From assembly GCA_011523735.1 (NCBI GenBank), contig WTGB01000002.1, positions 1 through 57,122 of the forward strand: a DNA stretch of 57,122 nt, read 5' to 3'. Origin of the DNA: Chloroflexota bacterium (lineage in GTDB: Bacteria; Chloroflexota; Anaerolineae; Aggregatilineales; Phototrophicaceae). The translations under genes were made by a program, and so were the position numbers. The notes beneath the pieces are model-generated. The model worked only from the letters and a program-made list of their open reading frames with translations. It had not been told where the DNA came from and did not search any database. Shown piece by piece: positions 35,665 through 44,283 of this stretch; position 1 is the stretch's first letter, and every line of letters starts with the position of its first letter.

Positions 35665-37866
35665 TCAAGGCGAAAGCAGCAGACATGCCAGGTTTGTGCC
35701 ATCTACGCGTATGGTCAATTCATCCCCTGTTTGGTCGATCAGGCAATCTCCTAATAAATCATTCACCTTACGGTAACCGGCGACGTCAACGGTTTCGGTC
35801 ACGCGCTCTGCCCCCAGATTGATGAAGAACCAGGCTTCGCGATCTTCCAGGACGCGGCGACGCCTAAGCAGGGAACCACAGCGATCGGGGACCGCCCCGG
35901 CTGACGCAAGCACAGCTTTCAGGAAGCGATCGCCGTCGGCATCCGCATCGCGGTAAGCCAGGGCGCTGAAGCCGAGGAAGGTGCCGAGCAGGATGCTCCG
36001 CCCGGCGCCGACCTTGTTCATGACACCGACCGCGTCATCGTCCCGTGTCAGTATCACTTCGGCCGTCGTCGGCAGCAGCGTCTGCAAGTAGAAGTTCGCC
36101 CGCAGTTCCAGCGCGGCGAATGGTCCGCATCCGGACAGAGCGGTTGGCGGATCGAATTCGCCGTAGCGCCGTTCGTATGGCATCCAGCGCCGCCGCTCGC
36201 CCGGTTCCTTAACCATGACGAGGTCTTGATGTCCCGCGCCGAACAATTCCTCGCCGCCAGCGACCAGTTGCGTCAGAGTACACCAGCCGTATTTGTCCCA
36301 GCGGCCCGGGCAAGCCTCCGCGATCAATGTACCGCCCGCCTCGACGAAGGACCTCAGATGCGTAAAATAAGCGCCATCCAAACTGAGCGGCATAGTCAGG
36401 ATAGCAGCCCGGTAATGCTTCAGATCACCGGCGGCAACTTCTTCGGCATCGAGGAAGTCGACCGGAATTCCCAACCGCAAAAGCCGCGCGTACCAGCCGC
36501 GCATATTGTAGCGATAGTGGTGGATGACATCGCCGTTGCAAGCTTGGAAGAAATGGTAGGTGTCTTCATTGATCAGCAGGGCGACCTCGGCGCGGGGCGG
36601 CTGTGACCGCGCGAAGAACTCGCCATGTTGCTGTATTGCCGCGCCGATGCGACTTACGGCCTCCATGCGCTCGGATTTGTCGCCGATAGGATCGAGCAAG
36701 CCGAAGCCATTTGCTTCTTTCCAGAAGCGCTCGACCCGATGATTCCAGAAGCTGATGCCGGTCATGCCGCAAGCCAGCCCCGCCAGCATCCAAACCCGCA
36801 AGTCCTTCGGGGTCGGTTTCCGCCCATAATGCAGCGAGGTCGAGATGGATCCGCCTTGAAATTCGGCGCCCCAAAGCGCGCGATCGCGCCCGTTATTGCT
36901 CCGCGCGAGATCGGTGCAGAGCATCATCTCTTCCCAGATTTCATTGCGCAGCGCCGCATCTTCGCTCGTGACCGGGTCGTCCCAGGGATGGCCATTGTTC
37001 CATTTGGGGTAGTTGCTGGTGCCGAAGAAGTCGCCCGTCCGCGCCCAGCGCCACTCCGCGCCCGAGCCGATGCGCGGGGTATCGGCATGGCTGAAGACCG
37101 GGCGCTTGTAGGGATCGTTCTCGCGCAGCGTCCGCGTCTTGAAGGCGATCTGTCGCGCCATGTAGACATCGTCCATGAAATAGCGCCAGTCGATGAAAGG
37201 CGCCAACGGCTCTTCGCGGCGGGGCGGCTCGACCTCGTCCCAGTCGGCATAATTGATCTGCCAGGTCGCGTTTAGCGCATCGAGCGAAGCGTACTGTTCA
37301 CGCAGCCATTCGCGGAAGCGAGCCAGTGTATGCGGGCAGTAGCAGAAGCCCAGCTTTCCGGCGGTATTGGGCCAGAAGCCTATCTCCTGAAAAGTGTTCC
37401 AAGCCCAGATATTTTTGTATTTGCCCAGCGTCCGCGCCAATTCGGCTATGAAGCGCGTCGCCGCCTCGCGTACGCCGGGATGATCCCAGCAGGGTCCCGG
37501 CTTGCCATCCATGGGGATGGTGTACTGCGTCGGCTGATTATGCCGCCGCCCGTCCGAATAGACGAAGTGGCAATCGGGGAATTTTCGCCAGACCCAAGCC
37601 GGCGCCTGCTCCATGGTCAAGCCGAGGTAGACGCCCAGGTCCAGTTCATCGGCGCGCTTCACCAAGGTTTCGACGCGCGAGAAATCGTAGAAGCCTTCGC
37701 GGCTTTCGTCGGCCGACCAGTGCTCTTGAATCTTGATCATATTGAAGCCGTAGGATTTCAGCAGCGGCAAATCCCGCAGGACGGCGTCCAGGTCAAGGCA
37801 GGGCTCGCGGTAAACGTGGGTGCCGAAGGGGAAGACCTTGTCGCCGAAGACAGGTTCTACGCTCAT
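35665..37866 (-). CDS. Glycoside hydrolase family 42 (beta-galactosidase-like)
   Basis: About 733-residue intracellular glycosidase. TIM barrel with acid/base E161 (NTFQEIGFW, where GH42 usually has Asn-Glu; here Gln-Glu) and nucleophile E335 (GAEFQGG). A trimerisation domain and a C-terminal beta domain follow. ATG 37866 (MSVEPVFGD) fits the family better than ATG 37878. A Cys-rich FCYCPHTL segment resembles the GH42 zinc region. It is downstream of system B after a repeat-filled gap and probably processes its imported galactoside. Gln at the position before the acid/base may shift specificity. Confidence 0.87.
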   Translation of the reverse strand: MSVEPVFGDKVFPFGTHVYREPCLDLDAVLRDLPLLKSYGFNMIKIQEHWSADESREGFYDFSRVETLVKRADELDLGVYLGLTMEQAPAWVWRKFPDCHFVYSDGRRHNQPTQYTIPMDGKPGPCWDHPGVREAATRFIAELARTLGKYKNIWAWNTFQEIGFWPNTAGKLGFCYCPHTLARFREWLREQYASLDALNATWQINYADWDEVEPPRREEPLAPFIDWRYFMDDVYMARQIAFKTRTLRENDPYKRPVFSHADTPRIGSGAEWRWARTGDFFGTSNYPKWNNGHPWDDPVTSEDAALRNEIWEEMMLCTDLARSNNGRDRALWGAEFQGGSISTSLHYGRKPTPKDLRVWMLAGLACGMTGISFWNHRVERFWKEANGFGLLDPIGDKSERMEAVSRIGAAIQQHGEFFARSQPPRAEVALLINEDTYHFFQACNGDVIHHYRYNMRGWYARLLRLGIPVDFLDAEEVAAGDLKHYRAAILTMPLSLDGAYFTHLRSFVEAGGTLIAEACPGRWDKYGWCTLTQLVAGGEELFGAGHQDLVMVKEPGERRRWMPYERRYGEFDPPTALSGCGPFAALELRANFYLQTLLPTTAEVILTRDDDAVGVMNKVGAGRSILLGTFLGFSALAYRDADADGDRFLKAVLASAGAVPDRCGSLLRRRRVLEDREAWFFINLGAERVTETVDVAGYRKVNDLLGDCLIDQTGDELTIRVDGTNLACLLLSP

Positions 37867-38278
37867 CGGGACCCCCACCCTAAATCAAGCGCCCCCTCGG
37901 TCCCCCGTCTCACGGGGGATGTATCCCACAAGGAGAGAGGGACTTTCAAAGCAAGAGTGATTGGCAGCCGCCAGCCCGAACCACACCAAGCCAAGATGAG
38001 CGGGTACTTCAAGGCAAGCCCCCTTTCCTCTTTATGGGCTGAGGAGGGGACATGTTTGCGGGATATGTTTTGCCGGAGGCGAAATTAACAATTTGCGGGC
38101 GACTCACAGAGTCGCCCCTACAGATTTCGACGAGTGGAAGCAAGAAGAATTGGCGATTTCTCGCCAAATTGGAACTGAAAATTGGCTTACAGAATACAGT
38201 TTTGAAAGGTGTCTCCTCCTCAATCTTTATGGGGGAAGGGGATGGTGGATGGGGGTAAGCATAATGCACGCTCATCAG
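37867..38278. other. Repeat-filled gap between system B permease and GH42
   Basis: About 410 bp without a gene. It contains a REP relative at 37896-37940 (CCCTCGGTCCCCCG ... CACGGGGGATGT), CCCCCTTTCCTC ... GAGGAGGGG at 38030-38050, the palindrome GGGCGACTC-aca-GAGTCGCCC (38097-38117), and GTCTCCTCCTC ... GGGGGAAGGGGATGG near 38211-38256. Intercistronic repeats here could reduce read-through from the transporter genes into GH42. Confidence 0.6.
38097..38117. repeat. GGGCGACTC palindrome
   Basis: Perfect 9-bp arms GGGCGACTC / GAGTCGCCC with a 3-base loop, followed by CCTACAGATTTCGAC. The same flank word (CCTACAAATTTCGAC) follows the element at 47763-47855. Confidence 0.75.
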
Positions 38279-39160
38279 TTACTCCTTCACCGCGCCCAGC
38301 CTGATGCCGGAGATGAAATAGCGCTGCAGGAAGGGATAGACAACCAGGATGGGCACGGTCGCCACGATGATCTGCGCGCCGCGGATCGCCCGGTCGGATA
38401 GCCGCTGCAAATCGCGCGGGTCGATGCCGACATTGGTCAGGTCCAGCTCGACCACGATGGTGCGCAAGTATGTCTGCATAGGATAGTTGGCGACGTCGGT
38501 CATGTAAATCAAGGCATCAAACCAGGCGTTCCAGTGGTTGACGGCTGAAAGCAAAGTCAAGGTGGCGATGGCCGGCAGCGACAGAGGAATGTAGATATGC
38601 CAAAGCACGCGCCAATGTGAGGCGCCGTCAATGAAAGCAGATTCTTCCAATTCTTTGGGCACACCCCGGAAGAAGTTCATCATCAGTATCATGCTGAAGA
38701 TGGGCAGGGCGTTGGGCAGGATCAGCGAGCCCAGCGTATTCAGCAAGCCCAGGCTGCGCACGACGAAGAAGGTGGGAATCAAGCCGCCGTTGAAGAGCAT
38801 GGCGAAGACGAAGAACCAGATGAAAATCACGCGCCCTTTGAAGGCACGCGGCGTCTTGGACAAGGGATAAGCCGTCAGAATGATCAAGGTCATATTCAGG
38901 CTCGTCCCGGCCAGCACACGGACCACCGAGATGATAAAGGAGCGCAAAAAGGTGCGCGAGCCCATCACTTTTTCATAATTTTCCAGCGTGAAGTCAATCG
39001 GCCAAAACGAGACAAAGCCAGCGGTGGCCGGCGCCCGCCCACTGAGCGAGACCGCGAATATATGCACCATCGGCGCCAGGCAGAGCAGCGCGAAGATAAT
39101 CAGGAATACATAGTTGAATCCATCAAATATTCGGCTGAACCAACTGCTATCGCGGATCAT
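38279..39160 (-). CDS. Carbohydrate ABC permease (MalG/LplC-like), system B
   Basis: 293-residue inner-membrane permease with six expected membrane segments. The EAA loop is near residue 172 (EESAFIDGASHWRVLW), and the C-terminus FISGIRLGAVKE is typical of LplC/YtcP subunits. It starts 12 bp after the partner permease 39173-40072. The wording (FWPIDFTLENYEKVM) places it with the oligosaccharide LplABC-type importers rather than classical MalFG. Confidence 0.92.
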   Translation of the reverse strand: MIRDSSWFSRIFDGFNYVFLIIFALLCLAPMVHIFAVSLSGRAPATAGFVSFWPIDFTLENYEKVMGSRTFLRSFIISVVRVLAGTSLNMTLIILTAYPLSKTPRAFKGRVIFIWFFVFAMLFNGGLIPTFFVVRSLGLLNTLGSLILPNALPIFSMILMMNFFRGVPKELEESAFIDGASHWRVLWHIYIPLSLPAIATLTLLSAVNHWNAWFDALIYMTDVANYPMQTYLRTIVVELDLTNVGIDPRDLQRLSDRAIRGAQIIVATVPILVVYPFLQRYFISGIRLGAVKE

Positions 39161-39172
39161 GCGCCCGCCCCC

Positions 39173-40072
39173 TTACAATATGCGATAGCCAGCGAATCGG
39201 TCGGCTAGATAATACGAAAGCGCGATGAGAAAGAAGCTGATGAAGGATTTGAACAAGCCCACCGCCCCCGCCAGGCTGTGCTGCGCCGAGACCAAGCCGA
39301 CGCGAAATACATTGGTATCGATGATGTCGCCAGTGCGATAGACGGCCGGGCTATACAGCGTCAGAATTTGCTCGAATCCCGCCTCCAAGACATCGCCCAG
39401 GCTCAGCGCCGCCAGCAGCACGATGGTCGGGCGGATGCCGGGCAAGGTGATATGCCAGATGCGGCGGAAGCGCCCGGCGCCGTCAATGGCAGCCGCTTCG
39501 TGCAAAGTTGGATTGATTGCGGTCAGCGCCGCGAGATAGATGATGGTCGAGAAGCCGACATTTTTCCAGAAGCCGGAGGCGATCACGGTACCGCGGAACC
39601 AATTGTTGCTGCCCAGGAAGAGCTGGGGCTTGATACCGAAGTTGCCGATGGCTTGATTGAGGATGCCATGGGGCGCGAGGATATCCAGCAGGATGCCGCC
39701 GAGAACGATCCAAGAGAGGAAATAGGGCAGATAGATCAGCGTTTGGATTGAGCGGCGAAAGAACAGAATGCGCGCCTCGTTCAGCAACAGCGCCAGGATG
39801 ATCGCCCCGACCTGGTCGGCGACGATTTTGACGACCGCGATTAGAACGGTGTTGCCCAGGATGCGCCCGAACTCTGGCAAGGAAAACAGGAATTCAAAGT
39901 TTTCCCAGCCGACCCAGGGCGAGCCGGCGAATCCCTTGGCTGGGCTGAAGTCTTGAAAAGCGATGATCACGCCGTACATTGGATAGTAGCGGAAGAGCAG
40001 GACGAAGATGATGCCCGGGATGATCATGACATAAAGGGGCCAGGCGCGCTTGAGGTATTGTTTTAATGTCAT
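39173..40072 (-). CDS. Carbohydrate ABC permease (LplB-like), system B
   Basis: 299-residue permease; N-terminus WPLYVMIIPGIIFVLLFRYYPMYGVIIAFQDF is diagnostic for LplB/YteP-type subunits. The EAA loop is near residue 193 (EAAAIDGAGRFRRIW). It pairs with 38279-39160. About 190 bp of inverted REP elements separate it from the upstream binding-protein gene, likely lowering its expression relative to that gene. Confidence 0.92.
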   Translation of the reverse strand: MTLKQYLKRAWPLYVMIIPGIIFVLLFRYYPMYGVIIAFQDFSPAKGFAGSPWVGWENFEFLFSLPEFGRILGNTVLIAVVKIVADQVGAIILALLLNEARILFFRRSIQTLIYLPYFLSWIVLGGILLDILAPHGILNQAIGNFGIKPQLFLGSNNWFRGTVIASGFWKNVGFSTIIYLAALTAINPTLHEAAAIDGAGRFRRIWHITLPGIRPTIVLLAALSLGDVLEAGFEQILTLYSPAVYRTGDIIDTNVFRVGLVSAQHSLAGAVGLFKSFISFFLIALSYYLADRFAGYRIL

Positions 40073-40079
40073 GCGGGGT

Positions 40080-40254
40080 ACCCCTCACCCCAAACCCCTC
40101 TCCCACAAGGGGAGAGGGGCTTAACGGAAGTTGACGGGCGGTTTTCGTCGAATAGTCTCATCGATCTTACGGGCCGATTTTCACGCATGCTTGCCAACTC
40201 TGTAGTATCAATTCCCCCTCCCTCTCTATGGGGAGGGGGTTAGGGGGTAGGGGT
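40080..40254. repeat. Inverted pair of CCCCTCACCCC-type REPs
   Basis: One unit (about 40080-40122: CCCCTCACCCC ... CCCCTCTCCC ... GGGGAGAGGGG) faces an oppositely oriented one (about 40212-40254: CCCCCTCCCTCTC ... GGGGAGGGGG ... GGGGTAGGGGTG). Each can fold on itself and the two can pair with each other. The pair fills the gap between the system B binding protein and first permease. Confidence 0.75.
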
Positions 40255-40263
40255 GAAAACGGG

Positions 40264-42051
40264 CTACATCTGTCCGTGCCACCATTCGTTGACTTCGCCG
40301 GTGATGGCATCGCCGCCGCCGCTCTTCCAGTCTTCGACGTAGGTGTCGAAGTCATCAAGCGAGGCTTGCCCAGTGATGATATTGACGAAGGTCTCAGCTT
40401 CCAGACCATCCAGCGAAGCGCCCGCGCGCTCCATCGTGCGCGTGGGGAAGGTGGTGAAGTGGTTGCGGATGCCGTCCAATTCCCAGCGGTCGACGGCGAA
40501 GACGTTGGCATCGTCCCACATGACCGAGAGTTCGTCTCCGCCGAGGAAGGCTTCCATATAGGCGTCGCGTTGGTCCTCAGGCACATTGGCCCAGACTTCG
40601 CGGCGATGCTTGATCCAATTGGTCTCGAACCGCGGTTCAGTCAGCGCGCTGCCGTTGGTTCCGGGCGGACCCCATATATGCTTATTGCCATCGTAGCCGG
40701 AGGCCAGATCCAGATTGGCGCCCATGGAGTCGACTTCGCCGTCATCGTCCCGCCAGTAGTAGTCGGTGCCCTCGAAGCCGTGGTAACGATTTTCCGGATT
40801 CTGCAGCAGTTCCGCCCACCAGCCGATTTGCTTCAGCACCAGATCGACATGCTCGAAGCCCTTGCGGAAGCAGAAGACGCTATCGACCACCGGGTTGCTC
40901 CAGGCTTTTTTCTTGATGCCGGTGGGTCCCGCCGGGATATCGCCCCAGGTCCAGCGCGCGCTGGGGTCGTTGGTGACGCTATCTGGCAAGCCGAAGAGGG
41001 CGGCGAAGGCGGGCGACATGGTGATGCCGCAGGTATTGGCGCCGATCTGGCCAAAGGCGGTCTGTGGCGGACGCAGCGTGAAGTAATCTTGGGCGAAGAT
41101 GCCGTCGGCGTACCATTGCCGCAGCAAGCCCAGCACTTCCTTGATCTCCGGCAAGACGCTGTTGTATTGCAGGTCGCCGCTGTCATCCGGCGTCCAGTAA
41201 CCGGGCATGACGCCCCAAGCGCCAAAGATGGGATCGAGCGAGCTGTACCAGGTGACGAGATTGTTGGCGGCGGCGATGCCGATCGTGCTGCCTTCAGCGC
41301 CTTGGCCTAGGTCCGCTTCGACGAAGGCTTTGGCGACGGCGTACAATTCGTCGATGGTGGTCGGCGCGCTCATGCCAACCGCGTCCAGCCAGTCCTGGCG
41401 GATCCAGAGCAGCTTGTCGTTCTGCGCCGCTTGTTCTGTGTGCGGCAAGCCCATCTTGCGTCCGTTGACTTCCGCGTGCTGCCAGGCGGCGCCATTGCCG
41501 AAGCTCCAGGCCTCCTTCAGCCAAACCGGATGCGCCACCTCATCATAGACATCGGTGATGTCTTCCAGCAGGTCGTTCTCGAGCAGCTCGGCATAGATTT
41601 GCAGCGGCACCGTCTCCATGAAGTCGGGCAGGTCGTTGCTGGCGATGGCGAGATTGTATTTTTGCAGGACTTCTTCTTCGTTGTCGGTCCAGCTGAACGC
41701 CAGCTTCCAGATGATGCCGGTCACGGCGGCGTTCAGGCGGGTGAAGTTCGAATTTTCGATGTCATCGCCATCGGCGAATTCCCAGGGACCACGGCGGCTG
41801 CCGGTGACGGTCACTGGCGGATCGACTGGCATGCCGTCGGGGATGGGCGGCAGCGTGGTCGTCCAGCCGCGCGGGTTGTTCGGGCTGCCGGGGTGCAGCT
41901 CCGCCGGGATATCGCTCATCATCTGGGCGAGCGCCGGGGCGAGGCCGTAACGCGACATCATGATCAGCGCCAGGCTTGCGCCGCTCAGCCGCAAGAAGTC
42001 CCTGCGCGAGGGCTTCAGCTGCGATGCGTTGCGGGCTAATTTCTTGTTCAT
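40264..42051 (-). CDS. Extracellular sugar-binding protein with Tat signal (LplA-like), system B
   Basis: About 595 residues, large for a CUT1 binding protein and typical of LplA/YtcQ oligosaccharide-binding types. The N-terminus has a twin-arginine motif, SRRDFLRLSG, followed by a hydrophobic stretch ending ALAQ, so it should be exported folded by Tat, unlike the Sec-type binding proteins of the other systems. Start ATG 42051 is favoured over GTG 42057 by the GAGGAG spacing. Many Trp/Tyr residues could stack on sugars. It is the first transporter gene after the FadR-type regulator. Confidence 0.9.
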   Translation of the reverse strand: MNKKLARNASQLKPSRRDFLRLSGASLALIMMSRYGLAPALAQMMSDIPAELHPGSPNNPRGWTTTLPPIPDGMPVDPPVTVTGSRRGPWEFADGDDIENSNFTRLNAAVTGIIWKLAFSWTDNEEEVLQKYNLAIASNDLPDFMETVPLQIYAELLENDLLEDITDVYDEVAHPVWLKEAWSFGNGAAWQHAEVNGRKMGLPHTEQAAQNDKLLWIRQDWLDAVGMSAPTTIDELYAVAKAFVEADLGQGAEGSTIGIAAANNLVTWYSSLDPIFGAWGVMPGYWTPDDSGDLQYNSVLPEIKEVLGLLRQWYADGIFAQDYFTLRPPQTAFGQIGANTCGITMSPAFAALFGLPDSVTNDPSARWTWGDIPAGPTGIKKKAWSNPVVDSVFCFRKGFEHVDLVLKQIGWWAELLQNPENRYHGFEGTDYYWRDDDGEVDSMGANLDLASGYDGNKHIWGPPGTNGSALTEPRFETNWIKHRREVWANVPEDQRDAYMEAFLGGDELSVMWDDANVFAVDRWELDGIRNHFTTFPTRTMERAGASLDGLEAETFVNIITGQASLDDFDTYVEDWKSGGGDAITGEVNEWWHGQM

Positions 42052-42117
42052 GGTCACTCCTCAACAATACTCATAGTCCAACTGTATACGAGACCTTGTC
42101 GAGCAATAATCACCTCC

Positions 42118-42882
42118 TTAATCGTCGTCTGAGGTCGATTTCCGTTCGGTGTCGGCAGTCAGGGAAATCACGGTCTGCCAGACTTCGCTGCTGAACTGAA
42201 TATGATCGCGCATCAAGTCGCCGGCGGCATCGGCATCGCCGCGCGCAATGGCATCGAAAATCGCTTGATGGGTGCCGCCGCCTTCGGCCTGGGCTGGCAA
42301 GCTGTCGGAATGCGCCTCCTTCAGCGTCTCTTCCAGCAGGTCAATGAGATTGCTCACAAAGCTGCTGATGATGGCGTTTTGGCTGGCTTCGCCAATGCGG
42401 CGGTGGAAGTTCATATCAGCCTTGAGGTAGGCGCGTCCGCGATCCATATTGGCGCGCATGGCGTCAAGCTCCGCCTTGATCTGCTCGATTTGCTCAGCGT
42501 TGGCGCGTTCGGCCGCCGCCCGCGCCGCTTCCACCTCGATCATCTTCCGCGCGTCCAGCAGTTCGATGATCGTGCCGCCCCAGGTGGCCAGGCTGAGCCC
42601 GAGGATCCGCCCGAAGCTCGCGCCTGTGTTGGTGGTGAGGAAGGTGCCTTCGCCCACGCGGGACTCGACTAATCCCACCGCTTCCAGCACTTTCAGCGCT
42701 TCGCGCACGCTGTAGCGGCCGACGCCCAAGGCATCCGCCAGCGCCCGCTCGGAGGGCAGGCGCTCGCCCAGCGGCACGACGCCGGACAATATGTAATTCT
42801 TCAATTGCTCGAGGGTCTGGTCTTTGACCGAGACTTTTTCAATTGTCTTCAAGCCGGAGATGCTCGGTGACGGGTATTTCAC
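42118..42882 (-). CDS. FadR/GntR-type regulator with FCD domain
   Basis: About 254 residues. N-terminal winged helix (LEQLKNYILSGVVPLGERLPSERALADALGVGRYSVREALKVLEAVGLVE), then an all-helical FCD ligand domain with metal-binding His candidates (D...H near MNFHRRIGEAS; the DHIQFSSEVW end). GTG 42882 is chosen, with GGAGA just upstream, over the longer frame to 42930. Upstream operator-like palindromes (42898-42929) imply autoregulation. Likely a repressor of system B that responds to a sugar acid made by the pathway. Confidence 0.88.
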   Translation of the reverse strand: MKYPSPSISGLKTIEKVSVKDQTLEQLKNYILSGVVPLGERLPSERALADALGVGRYSVREALKVLEAVGLVESRVGEGTFLTTNTGASFGRILGLSLATWGGTIIELLDARKMIEVEAARAAAERANAEQIEQIKAELDAMRANMDRGRAYLKADMNFHRRIGEASQNAIISSFVSNLIDLLEETLKEAHSDSLPAQAEGGGTHQAIFDAIARGDADAAGDLMRDHIQFSSEVWQTVISLTADTERKSTSDDD

Positions 42883-42897
42883 GGCAGTCTCCTCATG

Positions 42898-42929
42898 GAC
42901 CAATTGGCGATTGGTCAGTGGTGTTACCA
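42898..42929. promoter_or_regulatory. FCD-GntR-type operators upstream of the system B regulator
   Basis: Two adjoining palindromes: GACCAAT-tggcg-ATTGGTC (42898-42916) and TGGT-gtt-ACCA (42919-42929) followed by ATT. TGGTnnnACCA is the known operator form of FadR/PdhR/LldR-type regulators. They lie 16-47 bp upstream of the regulator's GTG start. Confidence 0.65.
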
Positions 42930-43292
42930 ATTCTATACGATGACGCTTGGATTGTCAAATTTTAGGAGTGAATTCAGTCGACAGGTGAGTGGTAAATGTA
43001 CTCTTGGTACAATCTTCATTCCTGTCGAAAGCGTAGGGGCGACCAATCTGGTCGTCCGCAACAGCCAATACGTGAAGGACGGGCGACTTGATAAGTCGCC
43101 TCTACATCTGATTTAGATCGACAAAGATTTTGCCGCGCATATCCAGTTAATTCATCACTCCCCAAATTTTCGCCTATCGCCGCGTGTATTGCCCGGGCTT
43201 AACGGGTTAGGGTTCGGTGGCGTTCAAGCTTGCGACGTATAACGTTAGGCCAGCGTATTACGTTCAACGACAATCTTGAGGACAAAAATATC
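42930..43292. other. Intergenic region with a REP doublet
   Basis: About 360 bp between divergent genes. 43033-43106 is a doublet of the GTAGGGGCGAC family: GGGCGACCA-atc-TGGTCGTCC (43037-43057) and GGGCGACTT-gat-AAGTCGCCT (43081-43101), with outer ends GTAGGGGCGAC and GTCGCCTCTAC. The rest should hold promoters for the regulator and the SDR; none is convincing. Confidence 0.6.
43034..43106. repeat. GTAGGGGCGAC-type palindrome doublet
   Basis: Two 9-bp-arm hairpins with 3-base loops, each with one mismatch at the outer arm, about 23 bp apart and framed by inverted GTAGGGGCGAC / GTCGCCTCTAC ends. Organised like REP doublets (BIMEs). Confidence 0.7.
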
Positions 43293-44252
43293 ATGCCAAA
43301 AACGCTGATGTGTGATCCACGACTTTTGAAAAAGGACCTTAGCGGTCGCGTCTACATCGTCACCGGGGCGAACTCGGGCACGGGCTTGGCAACGAGCGAG
43401 CAATTGCTTCGGCAAGGCGCGTATGTCGTGGGCGCTTGCCGGCGTGTGAATGCGGGTGAAGAAGCCTTTGCCGGCTTTGGACGCCTGCCCGGTTCGGCGG
43501 AGATCATGAAGCTGGACTTGGCCAGCCTGGATTCGGTACGGCTGTTCGCGGAAGAATTCCTCGACCGGCACGAGCGGCTGGACGCGCTCGTCAATAACGC
43601 GGGTTTGGTCACTTCGGAGGGGCGCTCCGAAGATGGCTTCGAGATACAATTCGCTACCAACCACCTGGGTCACTTTCTGCTCACCGAATTGCTACTTGAT
43701 ATTTTGAAAGCGAGCGCTCCGTCGCGCATCGTCTGCTTGTCCAGTGTCGTTCACGCCGGGCGCGGCAACCAGCCCGTCAAAATAGATTTTGACGACTTGC
43801 ATTTTGACAGAAAGCCATATAGCGCCATGGCGGCTTATGCGCAATCGAAGCTGGCGAACGTCCTGCATGCCAAGGAGTTGGCTCGCCGGCTGGAAGGCGC
43901 GGATGTCACGGCTTACTCGGTTCATCCCGGCTGGATACGTTCAAATTTCGGCGCCGGCATTATGCCGGGCTGGCTGCGTGGCGCTATGAATCTTGCGCTG
44001 AGACCCTTCAGCGGTTTTATGGGCATTATGCCGCCCTATGATGGCGCGCAGACGACGCTGCATTGCCTGCTGGACGATGACGCGCCCAAGCATAATGGCG
44101 CGTATTTCAGCCAGAGCAGCATCCTCTACGCCAAGCGCGAAAACCGGCCCGGCGGCTGGCCGATGGAATCGCCCAATCCAAATGCGCATGATGAAGCGTT
44201 GGCAATGAGACTATATGATGTCAGCAGCGAGTTGGTTGGGCTTAGCGGCTAG
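43293..44252 (+). CDS. Short-chain dehydrogenase/reductase (retinol-dehydrogenase-like)
   Basis: 319-residue classical SDR. Cofactor motif TGANSGTG, NNAG in the central strand, catalytic Ser in CLSSVVHAG, and Y-x3-K in YAQSK, followed by VHPGWIRSNFG. The length and C-terminal extension resemble RDH/protochlorophyllide-reductase-like oxidoreductases. ATG 43293 follows a GAGGA; the frame is open upstream to 43230. It stands alone between systems B and C on the opposite strand. Substrate unknown. Confidence 0.85.
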   Translation: MPKTLMCDPRLLKKDLSGRVYIVTGANSGTGLATSEQLLRQGAYVVGACRRVNAGEEAFAGFGRLPGSAEIMKLDLASLDSVRLFAEEFLDRHERLDALVNNAGLVTSEGRSEDGFEIQFATNHLGHFLLTELLLDILKASAPSRIVCLSSVVHAGRGNQPVKIDFDDLHFDRKPYSAMAAYAQSKLANVLHAKELARRLEGADVTAYSVHPGWIRSNFGAGIMPGWLRGAMNLALRPFSGFMGIMPPYDGAQTTLHCLLDDDAPKHNGAYFSQSSILYAKRENRPGGWPMESPNPNAHDEALAMRLYDVSSELVGLSG

Positions 44253-44283
44253 CGAGGGTCCACGCCAAGGCGCGCGGCGCAAG

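Noticed and set aside
34703..35776. 357-codon frame antisense to the sugar-acid dehydratase
   Set aside because: Shadow frame running into the GH42 gene end, no family features.
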